Counted from the stretch's first letter, positions 1-7,296 are shown. The stretch is DNA of 15,143 nt from Chloroflexota bacterium (GCA_021812735.1 JAKAMV010000139.1:1-15143); one strand, 5' to 3'. Made by a program: numbers and translations. The notes: generated by a model from the sequence alone, not told the origin.

Positions 1-261
1 CTCGGGCGCGGACAGACCCTCGCGCTCCTCGTCGGTGAGCTCGAGGATCTCCTCGAAGTCCGCCAAGTCGTTGACCCGGTTCGAGAGCTGCCAGCGCCAG
101 TCGTTCCACTTGTCGTCGGCGACGTCCTCCCAGCGAGGTGCGCGCCGGCTGACGGCGGGCCTGCCGTCCGGCCCGAGCCGCTTCGCGGGGTCACGGCGGT
201 TCACGAACGGCGTCTCCTCGAGCGTCGCGGGGACGCCAGCCCCCTTCGCTTGTGTGTCCAC
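1..261 (-). CDS. kamA: KamA-family lysine 2,3-aminomutase, N-terminal part (runs off the left edge)
   Basis: Only the first 87 codons are in the window. Reading leftward from GTG at 261, the protein has a short N-terminal tail, then WEDVADDKWNDWRWQLSNRV followed by an ELTDEEREGL segment. The WNDWRWQ...NR...L(T/D)..E..G pattern is the conserved N-terminal region of lysine 2,3-aminomutases, the radical-SAM, PLP-dependent enzymes that convert L-lysine to beta-lysine. The CxxxCxxC cluster motif and PLP lysine would lie outside the window, so activity cannot be judged. GTG at 261 was chosen because GGAGG lies 8 nt upstream of it and in-frame sequence upstream shows no family similarity. Glutamate 2,3-aminomutase or the EpmB type cannot be strictly excluded; EpmB is less likely given this N-terminus. 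The gene is divergent from the lipoprotein gene at 484. Confidence 0.8.
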   Translation of the reverse strand, partial: MDTQAKGAGVPATLEETPFVNRRDPAKRLGPDGRPAVSRRAPRWEDVADDKWNDWRWQLSNRVNDLADFEEILELTDEEREGLSAPE

Positions 262-309
262 TGCCCGCACCTCCGCCCGCCTGTCCCCGATCACGACCGC
301 ATAAAACCT

Positions 310-322
310 ATGCAGCCTGCAT
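310..322. promoter_or_regulatory. Perfect 6-1-6 dyad in the kamA/lipoprotein divergent region (possible operator)
   Basis: ATGCAG-C-CTGCAT is a perfect inverted repeat in an AT-richer patch, about 49 nt upstream of the presumed kamA GTG. It sits in the 222-nt gap between two divergent genes, where a regulator site would be expected. No regulator gene is adjacent, so the role is an inference only. A loose -10-like TATGCT occurs at 433-438 for the rightward gene, but no matching -35 was found. Confidence 0.3.
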
Positions 323-483
323 GGACCGCGATCATACACAAGAGCCGCTGCGGCCGTCCACGGATTGGCCCTTTCGGGCTATGTCATCCGCCGCTCGGGT
401 CCCTAGAATCGGCCCGCGTCGTCGAGATCCGCTATGCTCGGGGGCTCCTGCGCGACGCGCCCCAATGTCGAAAGGACTGCTCC

Positions 484-1137
484 ATGACGACCGATCGTCG
501 GATCCTCGGCGTCGCGTTCGGCCTCGCGCTGGCGGTGGCCGCCTGTGGCGGCTCGTCCGCAAGCCCTACCGCCTCGGCCGCGCCCGCTTCGCAGGCGCCC
601 GCCGCCACGCAGCCGGCCTCGTCCGACAACGGCGCCGCCTCCCAGGCGCCCGCCGACACCTCAGGCGCCGCCGCCTCCTTCCCGGCCATCAGCCTGACAC
701 CGGGCTCGGCCGGCGACCTCGAGGCGATGCTGCCCTCGAGCGTGGGCAGCGTGACGTTCCAGAAGACGAGCATCGACGGCTCGCAGATCGCCGGCGCCGG
801 CACGCCGCTCGACGCCTCCAAGATGGACCCGCTGCTGTCGAAGTACGGCAAGTCCATCGCCGACGTCCGGATGGCCATCGCCACGGGCACGGGCGGGACC
901 GGCGCGATGCCGGACCTCGTCTATGCGATCCAGATCAAGGGCGTCCCCGCGTCCGAGTGGGCCAGCCAGATCGACTCCAGCTCGAGCACCGGGGCCAAGA
1001 TCAACGTCGGCGGCAAGTCGGTCGTGGGCGCGTCGCAGGGCGGCCTGACGACCGCGTACTACGCCAAGGACGACATCCTGTTCATGGTCATCGCCTCGGA
1101 CGCCGACGCGGCGAAGATCTTCTCCTCGCTGCCCTGA
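484..1137 (+). CDS. Putative lipoprotein of unknown function
   Basis: This 217-aa protein begins with a typical lipoprotein signal: MTTDRR, a hydrophobic stretch, and a lipobox AVAAC with the lipidated Cys at residue 21. Residues 22-60 are a low-complexity Ala/Ser/Pro/Thr/Gln linker, the kind that holds a domain away from the membrane surface. The globular part (about 65-217) contains a predicted alpha/beta domain with repeated short strands such as GSVTFQKTSIDG, DLVYAIQIKG and DDILFMVIASD, ending in DADAAKIFSSLP. I do not recognise the family and assign no function. ATG 484 was chosen because AAAGGA lies 7 nt upstream and the signal peptide begins there; the reading frame is open further upstream but that part does not look coding. 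A strong hairpin follows at 1175-1210. Confidence 0.85.
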   Translation: MTTDRRILGVAFGLALAVAACGGSSASPTASAAPASQAPAATQPASSDNGAASQAPADTSGAAASFPAISLTPGSAGDLEAMLPSSVGSVTFQKTSIDGSQIAGAGTPLDASKMDPLLSKYGKSIADVRMAIATGTGGTGAMPDLVYAIQIKGVPASEWASQIDSSSSTGAKINVGGKSVVGASQGGLTTAYYAKDDILFMVIASDADAAKIFSSLP

Positions 1138-1174
1138 CCCCGGGGGCTTCGGCGCCCTGCGCACGTACACGCAC

Positions 1175-1210
1175 GAAACGACCCGGTCGGAGTTCCGGCC
1201 GGGTCGTTTC
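1175..1210 (+). terminator. Strong intrinsic hairpin after the lipoprotein gene
   Basis: The arms at 1175-1190 and 1195-1210 form a 16-bp stem (one G-U) around a 4-nt AGTT loop. The right arm ends in CGTTTC and is followed by a pyrimidine-rich AATTCGTTCTCTTCC on the + strand. It lies 38 nt after the lipoprotein stop and 60 nt beyond the stop of the leftward gene remnant, so it may serve both convergent units, but the U-richer tail is on the + side. Confidence 0.8.
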
Positions 1211-1269
1211 AATTCGTTCTCTTCCCGTGTCTTGACGGGGTGGCGGGCCGCCTCGTCGAGCCTCACGAG

Positions 1270-1849
1270 TCACGGCGACGGGGCGATCGAGAGGGCCTGC
1301 CCATTGCCATCGGTCACGGCCCGACCATCCAGCGGCTGGGCGAGCTGAACAGTCAGTTCGACGAGTTCGAGACTGGCGGTACCGGCACCTGGCAGCCACG
1401 TGGTCGTCTGCGCTGACACGGCGACCGCGGACGCCGTCTCCACGACGCTGGAGACGCGGGTCCAGCCGTGGGGCGCGCCTCCGACCACACGACGATGGTC
1501 TTCGGGTCCACGACCCGGCACGACTCGACCGGCGCACGCGAGGTGCCCGCCAGCACGACCCGCGTGACCACCAGCGCGGCCCGACGGCCCCCGCCGCCGT
1601 AAGCCGGCGCACGCGTCCGCGCACCGGCAGGGGCAGGACGAAGACGGCGTGGCCGGCGCCGAGGACGAGCGCTCCGAAGAAGGTGGCCGGGACCAAGCCG
1701 AGCAGGGCGGCGTCACCAGGGCTGCCCGGCTCGAGGCCGTGGGCCGCACTCGCGAGCCAGACGCCGGTGAATGCCCCAGCGCCGAGCGCGAGCACGTCAC
1801 GTGGGCGTCCTGCGAGCAGCCCGCCCGCAACCGCCGCCGCGAGCGCCAC
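1270..1849 (-). pseudogene. Frameshifted membrane-protein gene (two -1 shifts)
   Basis: Protein-like sequence runs leftward through three reading frames. From about 1849 to 1590 one frame encodes two membrane-helix-like segments (VALAAAVAGGLLAG...; LLGLVPATFFGALVLGAGHAVFVLPLPV). Near 1581-1595 coding character moves by -1 to a frame giving ALVVTRVVLAGTSRAPVESC...DPKTIVVWSE. Near 1479-1484 it moves by -1 again to APHGWTRVSSVVETASAVAV..., ELVELTVQLAQPLDGRAVTD and the stop at 1270. Each junction fits loss of one base. No single frame gives a plausible protein throughout. The start is uncertain: GTG 1849 in the first frame, though in-frame sequence continues a further ~14 codons upstream. It could instead be two genes, the second broken once, or an assembly error in GC-rich DNA. 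The family is unknown; the tail looks like a small beta-rich domain of an uncharacterised type. Confidence 0.55.
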
Positions 1850-1908
1850 GAGCGGCGGGACGCCCGGCCACAGGGGGAGGGCACCGTCGCGTGTTTCGGA
1901 GCCCGGAA

Positions 1909-1940
1909 TCGAGAAGCCCGGCCGGGGCCGGGCTTCTCGA
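1909..1940 (-). terminator. 15-bp hairpin terminator of the small membrane protein gene
   Basis: A perfect 15-bp inverted repeat (arms 1909-1923 and 1926-1940) is separated by 2 nt, so the real loop is probably 4-6 nt. It begins 20 nt past the stop of the leftward gene at 1961 and precedes the broken gene below it, separating the two transcription units. No long U run follows on either strand. Confidence 0.7.
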
Positions 1941-1960
1941 GGGTCTGGAGTGCGAACCGG

Positions 1961-2296
1961 CTACTCCCCGACGACGCTCCAGATGAAGCCCATCATGATG
2001 AAGAAGCCGGTGAACAGCGCGATCAGGCCGAGGCCGCCGTACGGCGAGCTGGCGCCCTCATGCGGGACGAGCTGGAGCCCGATCCCGAACACCAGCGCCC
2101 ATGCGACGGCGAGGACCGCGAACATCAGCTTGCCGCGGGGCTGCGTGATGCGCCGGGTCCAGCCGTGGTGTCCGCCCTCGGCCACCATCGCCGACCGCGC
2201 GAACACGAACACGAACCCGCCGGCGAGGGAGGACGCCGCGACCAGGATGACCAGAAAGTCCGGGAGCTTCGTGAACCAGATCGTGAAGAGCGTCAC
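1961..2296 (-). CDS. Small three-helix integral membrane protein, unknown function
   Basis: The 111-aa product begins VTLFTIWFTKLPDFLVILV. Three hydrophobic segments are visible at about residues 13-34, 58-77 and 88-108, with a short His-containing hydrophilic loop (EGGHHGWTRR, about 40-49) between the first two. The start is GTG 2296, which has AAGGA 9 nt upstream. The same frame is open a further 108 codons upstream, but that stretch is arginine/proline-rich noise across the dyad-containing intergenic region. I do not recognise the family. It is monocistronic: a terminator follows at 1909-1940 and the MMPL gene is divergent. Confidence 0.75.
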   Translation of the reverse strand: MTLFTIWFTKLPDFLVILVAASSLAGGFVFVFARSAMVAEGGHHGWTRRITQPRGKLMFAVLAVAWALVFGIGLQLVPHEGASSPYGGLGLIALFTGFFIMMGFIWSVVGE

Positions 2297-2694
2297 GCTT
2301 GGCAGTCCTTCAGCAGCGGCGGGGCTGATCGGCCGCAGGGCGGCGCGGCGCGTCGATGCTAGCAGACCGGGTGCGCGAGAAGGGGGCTCGCGACGAGGGG
2401 GCTCCGGGGCTCGCCTCCTCGCATCCTGTCGCCCCGTAACACCGCCGGCGGCGGTGGTGTCCGCGAAGCCCCGGCGTCGCCACGCCCACTGTGCCTGCTG
2501 GATACCGCCCTGGGCGGTGTTGCGGCCGATTGCGGGCGTCACCACCGCCGACGGCGGTGCTGCGGAGGGGAGCGCCCAGCCCGGGGCGCGCGCCCGCGAC
2601 GCGCGACGCGGTTCCACCATAACATGCTACCGATGACGCGCCTGTTCGCCGACGAGACCGGTCGCGGGCGCCGCGCCTCGACGGACGAGGCGCC
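2297..2694. other. Intergenic region between divergent membrane-protein genes, with three dyads
   Basis: This 398-nt stretch holds no convincing gene. It carries the translation start signals of both neighbours and three copies of an ACCGCC-N3-GGCGGT inverted repeat (listed separately). The only AT-rich patch is CCATAACATGCTA near 2617-2629, which may hold a -10 for the rightward gene (TAACAT at 2620-2625), but no good -35 is visible. Confidence 0.6.
2441..2558. repeat. Three copies of the dyad ACCGCC-N3-GGCGGT
   Basis: Perfect inverted repeats lie at 2441-2455 (spacer GGC), 2504-2518 (CTG) and 2544-2558 (GAC). The 6-nt arms are identical in all three while the 3-nt centres differ, as expected for binding sites of a dimeric regulator, or for short hairpins. 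Centre-to-centre distances are 63 and 40 bp, about six and four helical turns. They lie 137-254 nt upstream of the MMPL gene and 145-264 nt upstream of the leftward gene. No regulator gene is adjacent. Confidence 0.6.
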
Positions 2695-4980
2695 ATGATG
2701 ACCTTCGACCGACTCGGTCGCTTCGCCGTCCGCCGGCGGTGGTGGATCGTCGCCGCCTGGGCCGTCCTCATCCTCGCCGCCATCCCGCTGGCACCGCGCG
2801 CCCCGGGCGCGCTGTCGGCGGGCGGGTTCATCCTCGACGACCTCGAGTCCGCCCGGGCGAAGCAGCTCCTGCAGAACGAGCTGGGCGTGGAGCCGTCGGC
2901 GTTCGTGCTGGTCTACACGTCGCAGACGATGACCGCTGGCACACTGCCGTGGCTCCAGGCCGTGGACGCCGCGACCCGGGACGTTGCCGCCGCCCCCCAC
3001 GTCGCGCGGATCCTGTCGCACACGCTGGCGCCGGGCCAGGTGTCGGCAGACAGGCACACCGCGTACGACATCGTGTTCCTGGACCTGCCCCCCGACGACT
3101 CGCCCGCGGCGATCCCCGGCGTCCAGGCGGCGCTCCGCCCGCAGCCCGGGCTCACCGTGCTGATCGGCGGCGGCCCCGCGTTCTACGGCGACGTGCAGTC
3201 GGTCACCGAGACGGACCTGCGCCGCTCGGAGCTGATCTCCCTCCCGCTGGCCGCGCTCGCGCTGCTGATCGTGTTCGGCTCGGTCATCGCCGCCGCCGTG
3301 CCGCTCGTGGTGGGCGGCACCGCCGTGCTCGTCGCGCTGGCCGCCATCTTCGTGGTGGCCTCGCTGACGCCCATGAGCATCTTCGTGCTCAACCTGGCCA
3401 CCCTGCTGGGCCTGGGCCTGGGCGTGGACTACTCGCTGCTCATGACCAGCCGCTTCCGGGAGGAGCTGGCGCACCGCGACGGCCAGCCCGACCGCGTCGC
3501 GGAGGCGGTCCGCGTCACGGTGGCCACCGCGGGCCGGGCGGTGTTCTTCTCCGGCCTCACGGTGCTGCTCGGGCTGCTCGGCCTGGTGCTGTTCGAGTTC
3601 ATGATCCTGCGCTCGGTGGGCATCGCGGGCGCCATCGTCGTGGGCCTCGCGGTCGCGTCGGCGCTCACGCTGCTGCCCGCGGTGCTCGCCATCGTGGGCA
3701 CGCGGATCGACGCGCTCGCGGTGCGCCGGGTCAAGGTCGATCCGGGCGCCGACGGCCCCTGGTCGCGGCTCGCGCGACGCGTCATGCGCCACCCGGTCGC
3801 GGTCTTGGTGCCAACGCTCGCGATCCTGCTGGCGCTCGGCGTGCCGTTCCTGCACGTCCGGTTCAACTCCCCGGACGCCACGATCCTGCCGGCGAGCGTG
3901 CCGTCGCGGGCCGCCTACGACGTGCTGGCCAGGAACTTCGGCGAGGGCGAGTTCGCACCGATCGTCCTGGCGGTGCGCACGCAGGGCGACGCCACCGCGC
4001 CCGCCAACCTCGCCGCCCTCTACGACTACTCGCGACGCCTGGCCGCCGACCCGCGGATCATCCGGGTGGACAGCCTGGTGGACGTGGACCCGCGGCTCAC
4101 GCTGGCCCAGTACCAACTGCTGTACAGCGCCCCGGGCGGCCCGCCGGACCGCTACACGGCCATGAGCCTGGCGGCCACCACCAGGGGCAGCCTGACCGCG
4201 TTCACGATCACCACGGCCTACGGGCCGAACGCGGCGGAGGGCCGCGCGCTGGTCCACGACCTCCGCGATCCGAACGGCCCGCTCGCCCCGCGGGCCGGCA
4301 TGACGGTGCTCGTGGGCGGTGGCGCCGCCGACGTCGAGGACGTGGTCACGCGCGTCTGGGCGGACTTCCCGCGCACCGCCGCGTTCATCGTGGTGACCAC
4401 GCTCCTCGTGCTGTTCGTCCTGCTCCGCTCGGTGGTGCTGCCCGTCAAGGCGCTGCTGATGAACACGCTCTCGATCACGGCCAGCTTCGGGGCGCTGGTC
4501 TGGATCTTCCAGGACGGCAACCTGTCCGCCGTCCTCGGCTTCCAGCCGCTGGGCTTCGTGGAGACCACGCAGCCGGTGATCCTGTTCTGCGTGCTGTTCG
4601 GGCTGTCGATGGACTACGAGGTCTTCCTGCTGTCGCGCATGAAGGAGGTCTGGGACCGGACGGGCGACAACACCGAGGCGGTGGCGCGCGGCCTGGAGCG
4701 CAGCGGGCGCATCGTGTCGTCGGCGGCGCTGATCGTGGTGGTGGTGGCAGGCTCGTTCGCCTTCGCCGACATCGTGCTGATCAAGGCGCTCGGACTCGGC
4801 GTGGCCATCGCGGTGGCGCTCGATGCGACCGTGGTCCGCGCGCTGCTGGTGCCGGCCACGATGCGGCTGCTGGGGAAGTGGAACTGGTGGGTGCCCGCAA
4901 GGCTCGACCGCGCCCTGGCCGGCGTGCTGCCGCGGACAGAGGCGGACGTCGAGGCGGCGGCGGGGGAGGCGCACCGGTGA
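2695..4980 (+). CDS. MMPL/RND-family membrane transporter
   Basis: The 761-aa protein has the two-fold RND layout. TM1 follows a basic start (RFAVRRRWWIVAAWAVLILAA). A large extracytoplasmic loop spans roughly residues 35-180, a bundle of helices follows, and the pattern repeats from about 365. Each half carries the family signature with a membrane-embedded acidic residue: GLGVDYSLLMTSRFREEL (Asp245) and GLSMDYEVFLLSRMKEV (Asp640), expected to carry the proton relay. Length and motifs fit bacterial MMPL proteins that export lipids or lipophilic compounds; the substrate cannot be read from sequence. Two consecutive ATGs (2695, 2698) follow GAGG, and the second has slightly better spacing. It overlaps the next gene by GTGA, so the pair is probably cotranslated, suggesting an envelope lipid job. 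Confidence 0.92.
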   Translation: MMTFDRLGRFAVRRRWWIVAAWAVLILAAIPLAPRAPGALSAGGFILDDLESARAKQLLQNELGVEPSAFVLVYTSQTMTAGTLPWLQAVDAATRDVAAAPHVARILSHTLAPGQVSADRHTAYDIVFLDLPPDDSPAAIPGVQAALRPQPGLTVLIGGGPAFYGDVQSVTETDLRRSELISLPLAALALLIVFGSVIAAAVPLVVGGTAVLVALAAIFVVASLTPMSIFVLNLATLLGLGLGVDYSLLMTSRFREELAHRDGQPDRVAEAVRVTVATAGRAVFFSGLTVLLGLLGLVLFEFMILRSVGIAGAIVVGLAVASALTLLPAVLAIVGTRIDALAVRRVKVDPGADGPWSRLARRVMRHPVAVLVPTLAILLALGVPFLHVRFNSPDATILPASVPSRAAYDVLARNFGEGEFAPIVLAVRTQGDATAPANLAALYDYSRRLAADPRIIRVDSLVDVDPRLTLAQYQLLYSAPGGPPDRYTAMSLAATTRGSLTAFTITTAYGPNAAEGRALVHDLRDPNGPLAPRAGMTVLVGGGAADVEDVVTRVWADFPRTAAFIVVTTLLVLFVLLRSVVLPVKALLMNTLSITASFGALVWIFQDGNLSAVLGFQPLGFVETTQPVILFCVLFGLSMDYEVFLLSRMKEVWDRTGDNTEAVARGLERSGRIVSSAALIVVVVAGSFAFADIVLIKALGLGVAIAVALDATVVRALLVPATMRLLGKWNWWVPARLDRALAGVLPRTEADVEAAAGEAHR

Positions 4981-6146
4981 GCGGGAGGCGCCTCCGACGC
5001 CTGGCAGCCCTGCTCGCCGTCGGGCTCGTGGTCGCCGGCTGCGACGGGCCCGTGCTCGCCAACCCGCCGGCCCCGCACCCGCTCTCGGCGCCCTCGCCGA
5101 CGGCGATGGCGGCCCTGCAGGACCCGCAGCCCGTGGTGCTGCCCCGGGACGACGCGCCGCACGACCGCCTGACCGAGTGGTGGTACTACACGGGCCACCT
5201 CGTCGACCAGACAGGTGCGCGCTGGGGCTTCGAGTTCGTGGTGTTCCGGGCCGAGCGCGGCGGGTTCCCCGTGTCGTGGGCCTCGCACCTGGCGCTCACC
5301 GACGAGACCGGCCGGCAGTTCCACTACGCGCAGCGCGCGGAGATCGGCCCACAGGTGGACGCGGGCGCGGCCGGGGCCGCCGGCTTCGGCCTCGCCATCC
5401 GGGGTCTCGACGCCAGCAACCCCGCGACGTTCACGCACGCGCCATGGACGATGCAGGGGGCGAATGGCTCGGACACGCTCCGCGCCCTCGCGCTGCCGGC
5501 CGAGAGCCTGGGCGACCCGGTGGACGGCTTCGGCGTGGCGCTGTCGTTGGCCTCGACCAAGCCCCCGGCGCTCCACAACGGCGACGGCTACGTCGACTTC
5601 GGCCCGGCGGGCGGCTCGTACTACTACTCGCGGACCTCGATGGACGCCACCGGGTCCATCACGCTGGGCGCCAAGACCCTCCGGGTGACCGGCAGCGCCT
5701 GGTTCGACCACCAGTGGGGCGACTTCATCTCGGTCGGCGCGGGCGGCTGGGACTGGTACGCGCTCAACCTGGGCGACGGCACTGACGTGATGCTGTCGAT
5801 GGTGCGGGCGGCCGACGGCTCGTACCCGCTCGTGTACGGGACGCTCGTGGCGGGCGACGGCTCGACGCGACGGCTCGGCCCGGGCGACTTCACGGTGACC
5901 GTGACCCGGCACTGGACCTCGCCGGCCACGGGCGCCGCGTACCCGGCGGGCTGGACGGTGGCGATCCCGCGGTCGGGGATCGTCGCGCAGCTCACCCCGA
6001 CGGTGCCGCAGCAGGAGCTGGACACGCGCGCCACGACGGGCGTCGTGTACTGGGAGGGCTCGCAGCGGGTCACCGCCACCGTCGCGGGCCGCGATGTCGG
6101 CGGCCAGGCCTACGTGGAGCTCACCGGCTACCCGCCCGCCAGGTAG
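4977..6146 (+). CDS. CrtC/AttH-like (lipocalin-like) lipoprotein
   Basis: The 389-aa product starts at GTG 4977, overlapping the MMPL stop (GTGA), with GGGGGAGG 7 nt upstream. A lipobox (LVVAGC) places the lipidated Cys at residue 22. The mature part matches the carotenoid 1,2-hydratase/AttH-like fold: EWWYYTGHL (67-75), FEFVVFR, SWASHLALTD and WFDHQWGDF with DHQWGD at 244-249. Known members include CrtC, which hydrates carotenoids, and AttH-like proteins often encoded beside ABC or RND exporters. No carotenoid genes are present here, so hydratase activity is not implied. Coupling to MMPL suggests a secreted protein that binds or modifies the exported lipid. The C-terminus reaches a 48-bp tandem repeat that lies just beyond the stop. 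Confidence 0.85.
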   Translation: MSGRRLRRLAALLAVGLVVAGCDGPVLANPPAPHPLSAPSPTAMAALQDPQPVVLPRDDAPHDRLTEWWYYTGHLVDQTGARWGFEFVVFRAERGGFPVSWASHLALTDETGRQFHYAQRAEIGPQVDAGAAGAAGFGLAIRGLDASNPATFTHAPWTMQGANGSDTLRALALPAESLGDPVDGFGVALSLASTKPPALHNGDGYVDFGPAGGSYYYSRTSMDATGSITLGAKTLRVTGSAWFDHQWGDFISVGAGGWDWYALNLGDGTDVMLSMVRAADGSYPLVYGTLVAGDGSTRRLGPGDFTVTVTRHWTSPATGAAYPAGWTVAIPRSGIVAQLTPTVPQQELDTRATTGVVYWEGSQRVTATVAGRDVGGQAYVELTGYPPAR

Positions 6147-6148
6147 CC

Positions 6149-6244
6149 GCCGGGCCGGTTCAGGGCCCGGTGCTGGGCCCGGTGCTGGCGGAGCTCGCCG
6201 GGCCGGTTCAGGGCCCGGTGCTGGGCCCGGTGCTGGCGGAGCTC
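6149..6244. repeat. Two perfect tandem copies of a 48-bp unit
   Basis: Copy 1 is 6149-6196 and copy 2 is 6197-6244; both are identical, and the first 9 nt of a third copy follow at 6245-6253. Each unit holds a GGGCCCGGTGCT direct repeat and a 7-bp hairpin (CCGGGCC/GGCCCGG, for example 6150-6156 with 6164-6170). Read leftward, the unit is exactly 16 codons and carries the stop codon of the DsbA-like gene, so the duplication copied the gene's 3' end including its stop. The hairpins may terminate both convergent genes. Confidence 0.9.
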
Positions 6245-7122
6245 GCCGGGCCGTTGGAGGCCGGGCCGGCCGACCCGCCCGCGAGCGCCGCGTCGATCAG
6301 CCTGCCCAGCGCGTCGGGACTCTCGTAGCCGGCAACCGCGAACGCGCCGTTGATGAAGAACATCGGTGTGCCGCCGTGCGCACTGACGATCGGCGTGAAC
6401 GCGGCCGTGTTCGCGTCCACCTGGGCCAGCACATCCGCGCTGTCGATGCAGGCGCGGAGCGCGCCGGCGTCGAGGCCGGCCGCGGTGGCGATGCTGGACA
6501 CGCGGTCCCGGGTGAACGAGCCGACGTTCTCGCCCAGCTGATTGGCGTACATCCAGTGGGCGTAGTCCCAGTACCTGCCCTGCCGCTCCGCGCAAACCGC
6601 GCCCGCCGCGGCGACACGCGACTCGTGGTCGGCGTTCTGCGCGACCCACACGAAGTCGTGGTGGACGATCCGGACCTGTCCGCCGATCACGTACCGGCTG
6701 ACGATCGAGGGCTCGGTGTCGAGCGAGCTCTTGGCGCAGTACGGGCACTGGAAGTCCTCGTAGACCTCGAGCGTCACCGGCGCGCTGGCGCTGCCCAGCT
6801 CGTTGGCGTGCTGGATCGACGCGGGATAGGCGATCCCCGGATCCACCAGCGCGCCCGTCGCGCGGCCGGACAGCTGCGAGTAGGCCACGACGACGACGAT
6901 CAGTGCACCGACGATGACGGACCCGATGGTCATCGTCCGGCTGCTGATCCCCGATGCGCCGCTCCTCCGCGGGGCGGCGGCCCTCACCTTGCGGCCACCG
7001 CGGGCGCCATCGAAGCGGTCCTGCTGGCGATCGGCGGTCCGATGCTGGCTGCGCGTGGCCGACTTGGTGGGTCGCTTGCTGCCGCTCAGGGGAGGCCTCC
7101 GGGTGCTGCTGGTCGGGCTCAA
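6208..7122 (-). CDS. Membrane-anchored DsbA-like thioredoxin-fold protein
   Basis: The 304-aa product has a long basic cytoplasmic tail (about 1-63), one signal-anchor helix (MTIGSVIVGALIVVVVAY, 64-81) and an exported thioredoxin domain. The active site is CPYC (126-129) in EVYEDFQCPYCAKSS, and a GGTPMFFINGAF stretch supplies the cis-proline loop. These are hallmarks of the DsbA/BdbD group that forms or shuffles disulfides in extracytoplasmic proteins. The start is uncertain: TTG 7122 gives the basic tail seen in relatives but has no clear ribosome site, while ATG 6933 would remove the tail and leave only the helix. The C-terminus (ASNGPASSASTGPSTGP) is low complexity and comes from the 48-bp repeat. 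No VKOR or DsbB partner is in the window. It is divergent from the zinc operon. Confidence 0.85.
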   Translation of the reverse strand: MSPTSSTRRPPLSGSKRPTKSATRSQHRTADRQQDRFDGARGGRKVRAAAPRRSGASGISSRTMTIGSVIVGALIVVVVAYSQLSGRATGALVDPGIAYPASIQHANELGSASAPVTLEVYEDFQCPYCAKSSLDTEPSIVSRYVIGGQVRIVHHDFVWVAQNADHESRVAAAGAVCAERQGRYWDYAHWMYANQLGENVGSFTRDRVSSIATAAGLDAGALRACIDSADVLAQVDANTAAFTPIVSAHGGTPMFFINGAFAVAGYESPDALGRLIDAALAGGSAGPASNGPASSASTGPSTGP

Positions 7123-7260
7123 GGCTTTGCGCTGGCGCGATGGCTGCGCGGGTGCGCGCGCGAAGCCTCGCGGCCGGACGCGCCCACCCGGTAGGGGCCT
7201 TCGGCCCTGTTGGGGGCCGGGGGGTCCTGCCGTCGGGACGACGCCAGGCCGCTTGGCACC

Positions 7261-7295
7261 TTGCCAACGGTCGCTCTAGTTGATACTCTGTCTCA
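7261..7295 (+). promoter_or_regulatory. Zinc-operon promoter with overlapping Fur/Zur-like box; possibly leaderless
   Basis: A -35-like TTGCCA (7261-7266) is followed after 17 nt by a weak -10-like TACTCT (7284-7289). Initiation 6-8 nt later would fall at or next to the ATG at 7297, and there is no Shine-Dalgarno sequence upstream of that ATG, so a leaderless mRNA is plausible. The 15-bp TGATACTCTGTCTCA (7281-7295) is an imperfect dyad of the 7-1-7 type used by Fur-family repressors, with half-sites TGATACT and TGAGACA (5 of 7 equal). It covers the presumed -10 and start site. The Fur-family gene in the same operon makes Zur autoregulation the natural reading. Confidence 0.55.
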
Positions 7296-7296
7296 T

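Noticed and set aside
2539..4974. 811-codon open frame on the minus strand
   Set aside because: It lies antisense to the MMPL gene. Its Arg/His/Glu/Gln-rich translation has no domains and is the usual mirror of GC-rich codon use.
2739..6146. Single 1135-codon + frame suggesting a fusion to the CrtC-like protein
   Set aside because: The part before 4977 is an alternate-frame shadow of the MMPL gene. The lipobox and ribosome site at 4977 mark the true start.
7195..7207. GGGCC-TTC-GGCCC mini-hairpin between the DsbA-like and zinc operon genes
   Set aside because: The stem is only 5 bp in very GC-rich DNA, where such hairpins arise by chance; no terminator context since both genes point away.
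7210..7296. N-terminal extension of the zinc ATPase from GTG 7210
   Set aside because: The 29 codons lie across the promoter and Fur-like box and show no coding character; ATG 7297 begins the His-rich tail.
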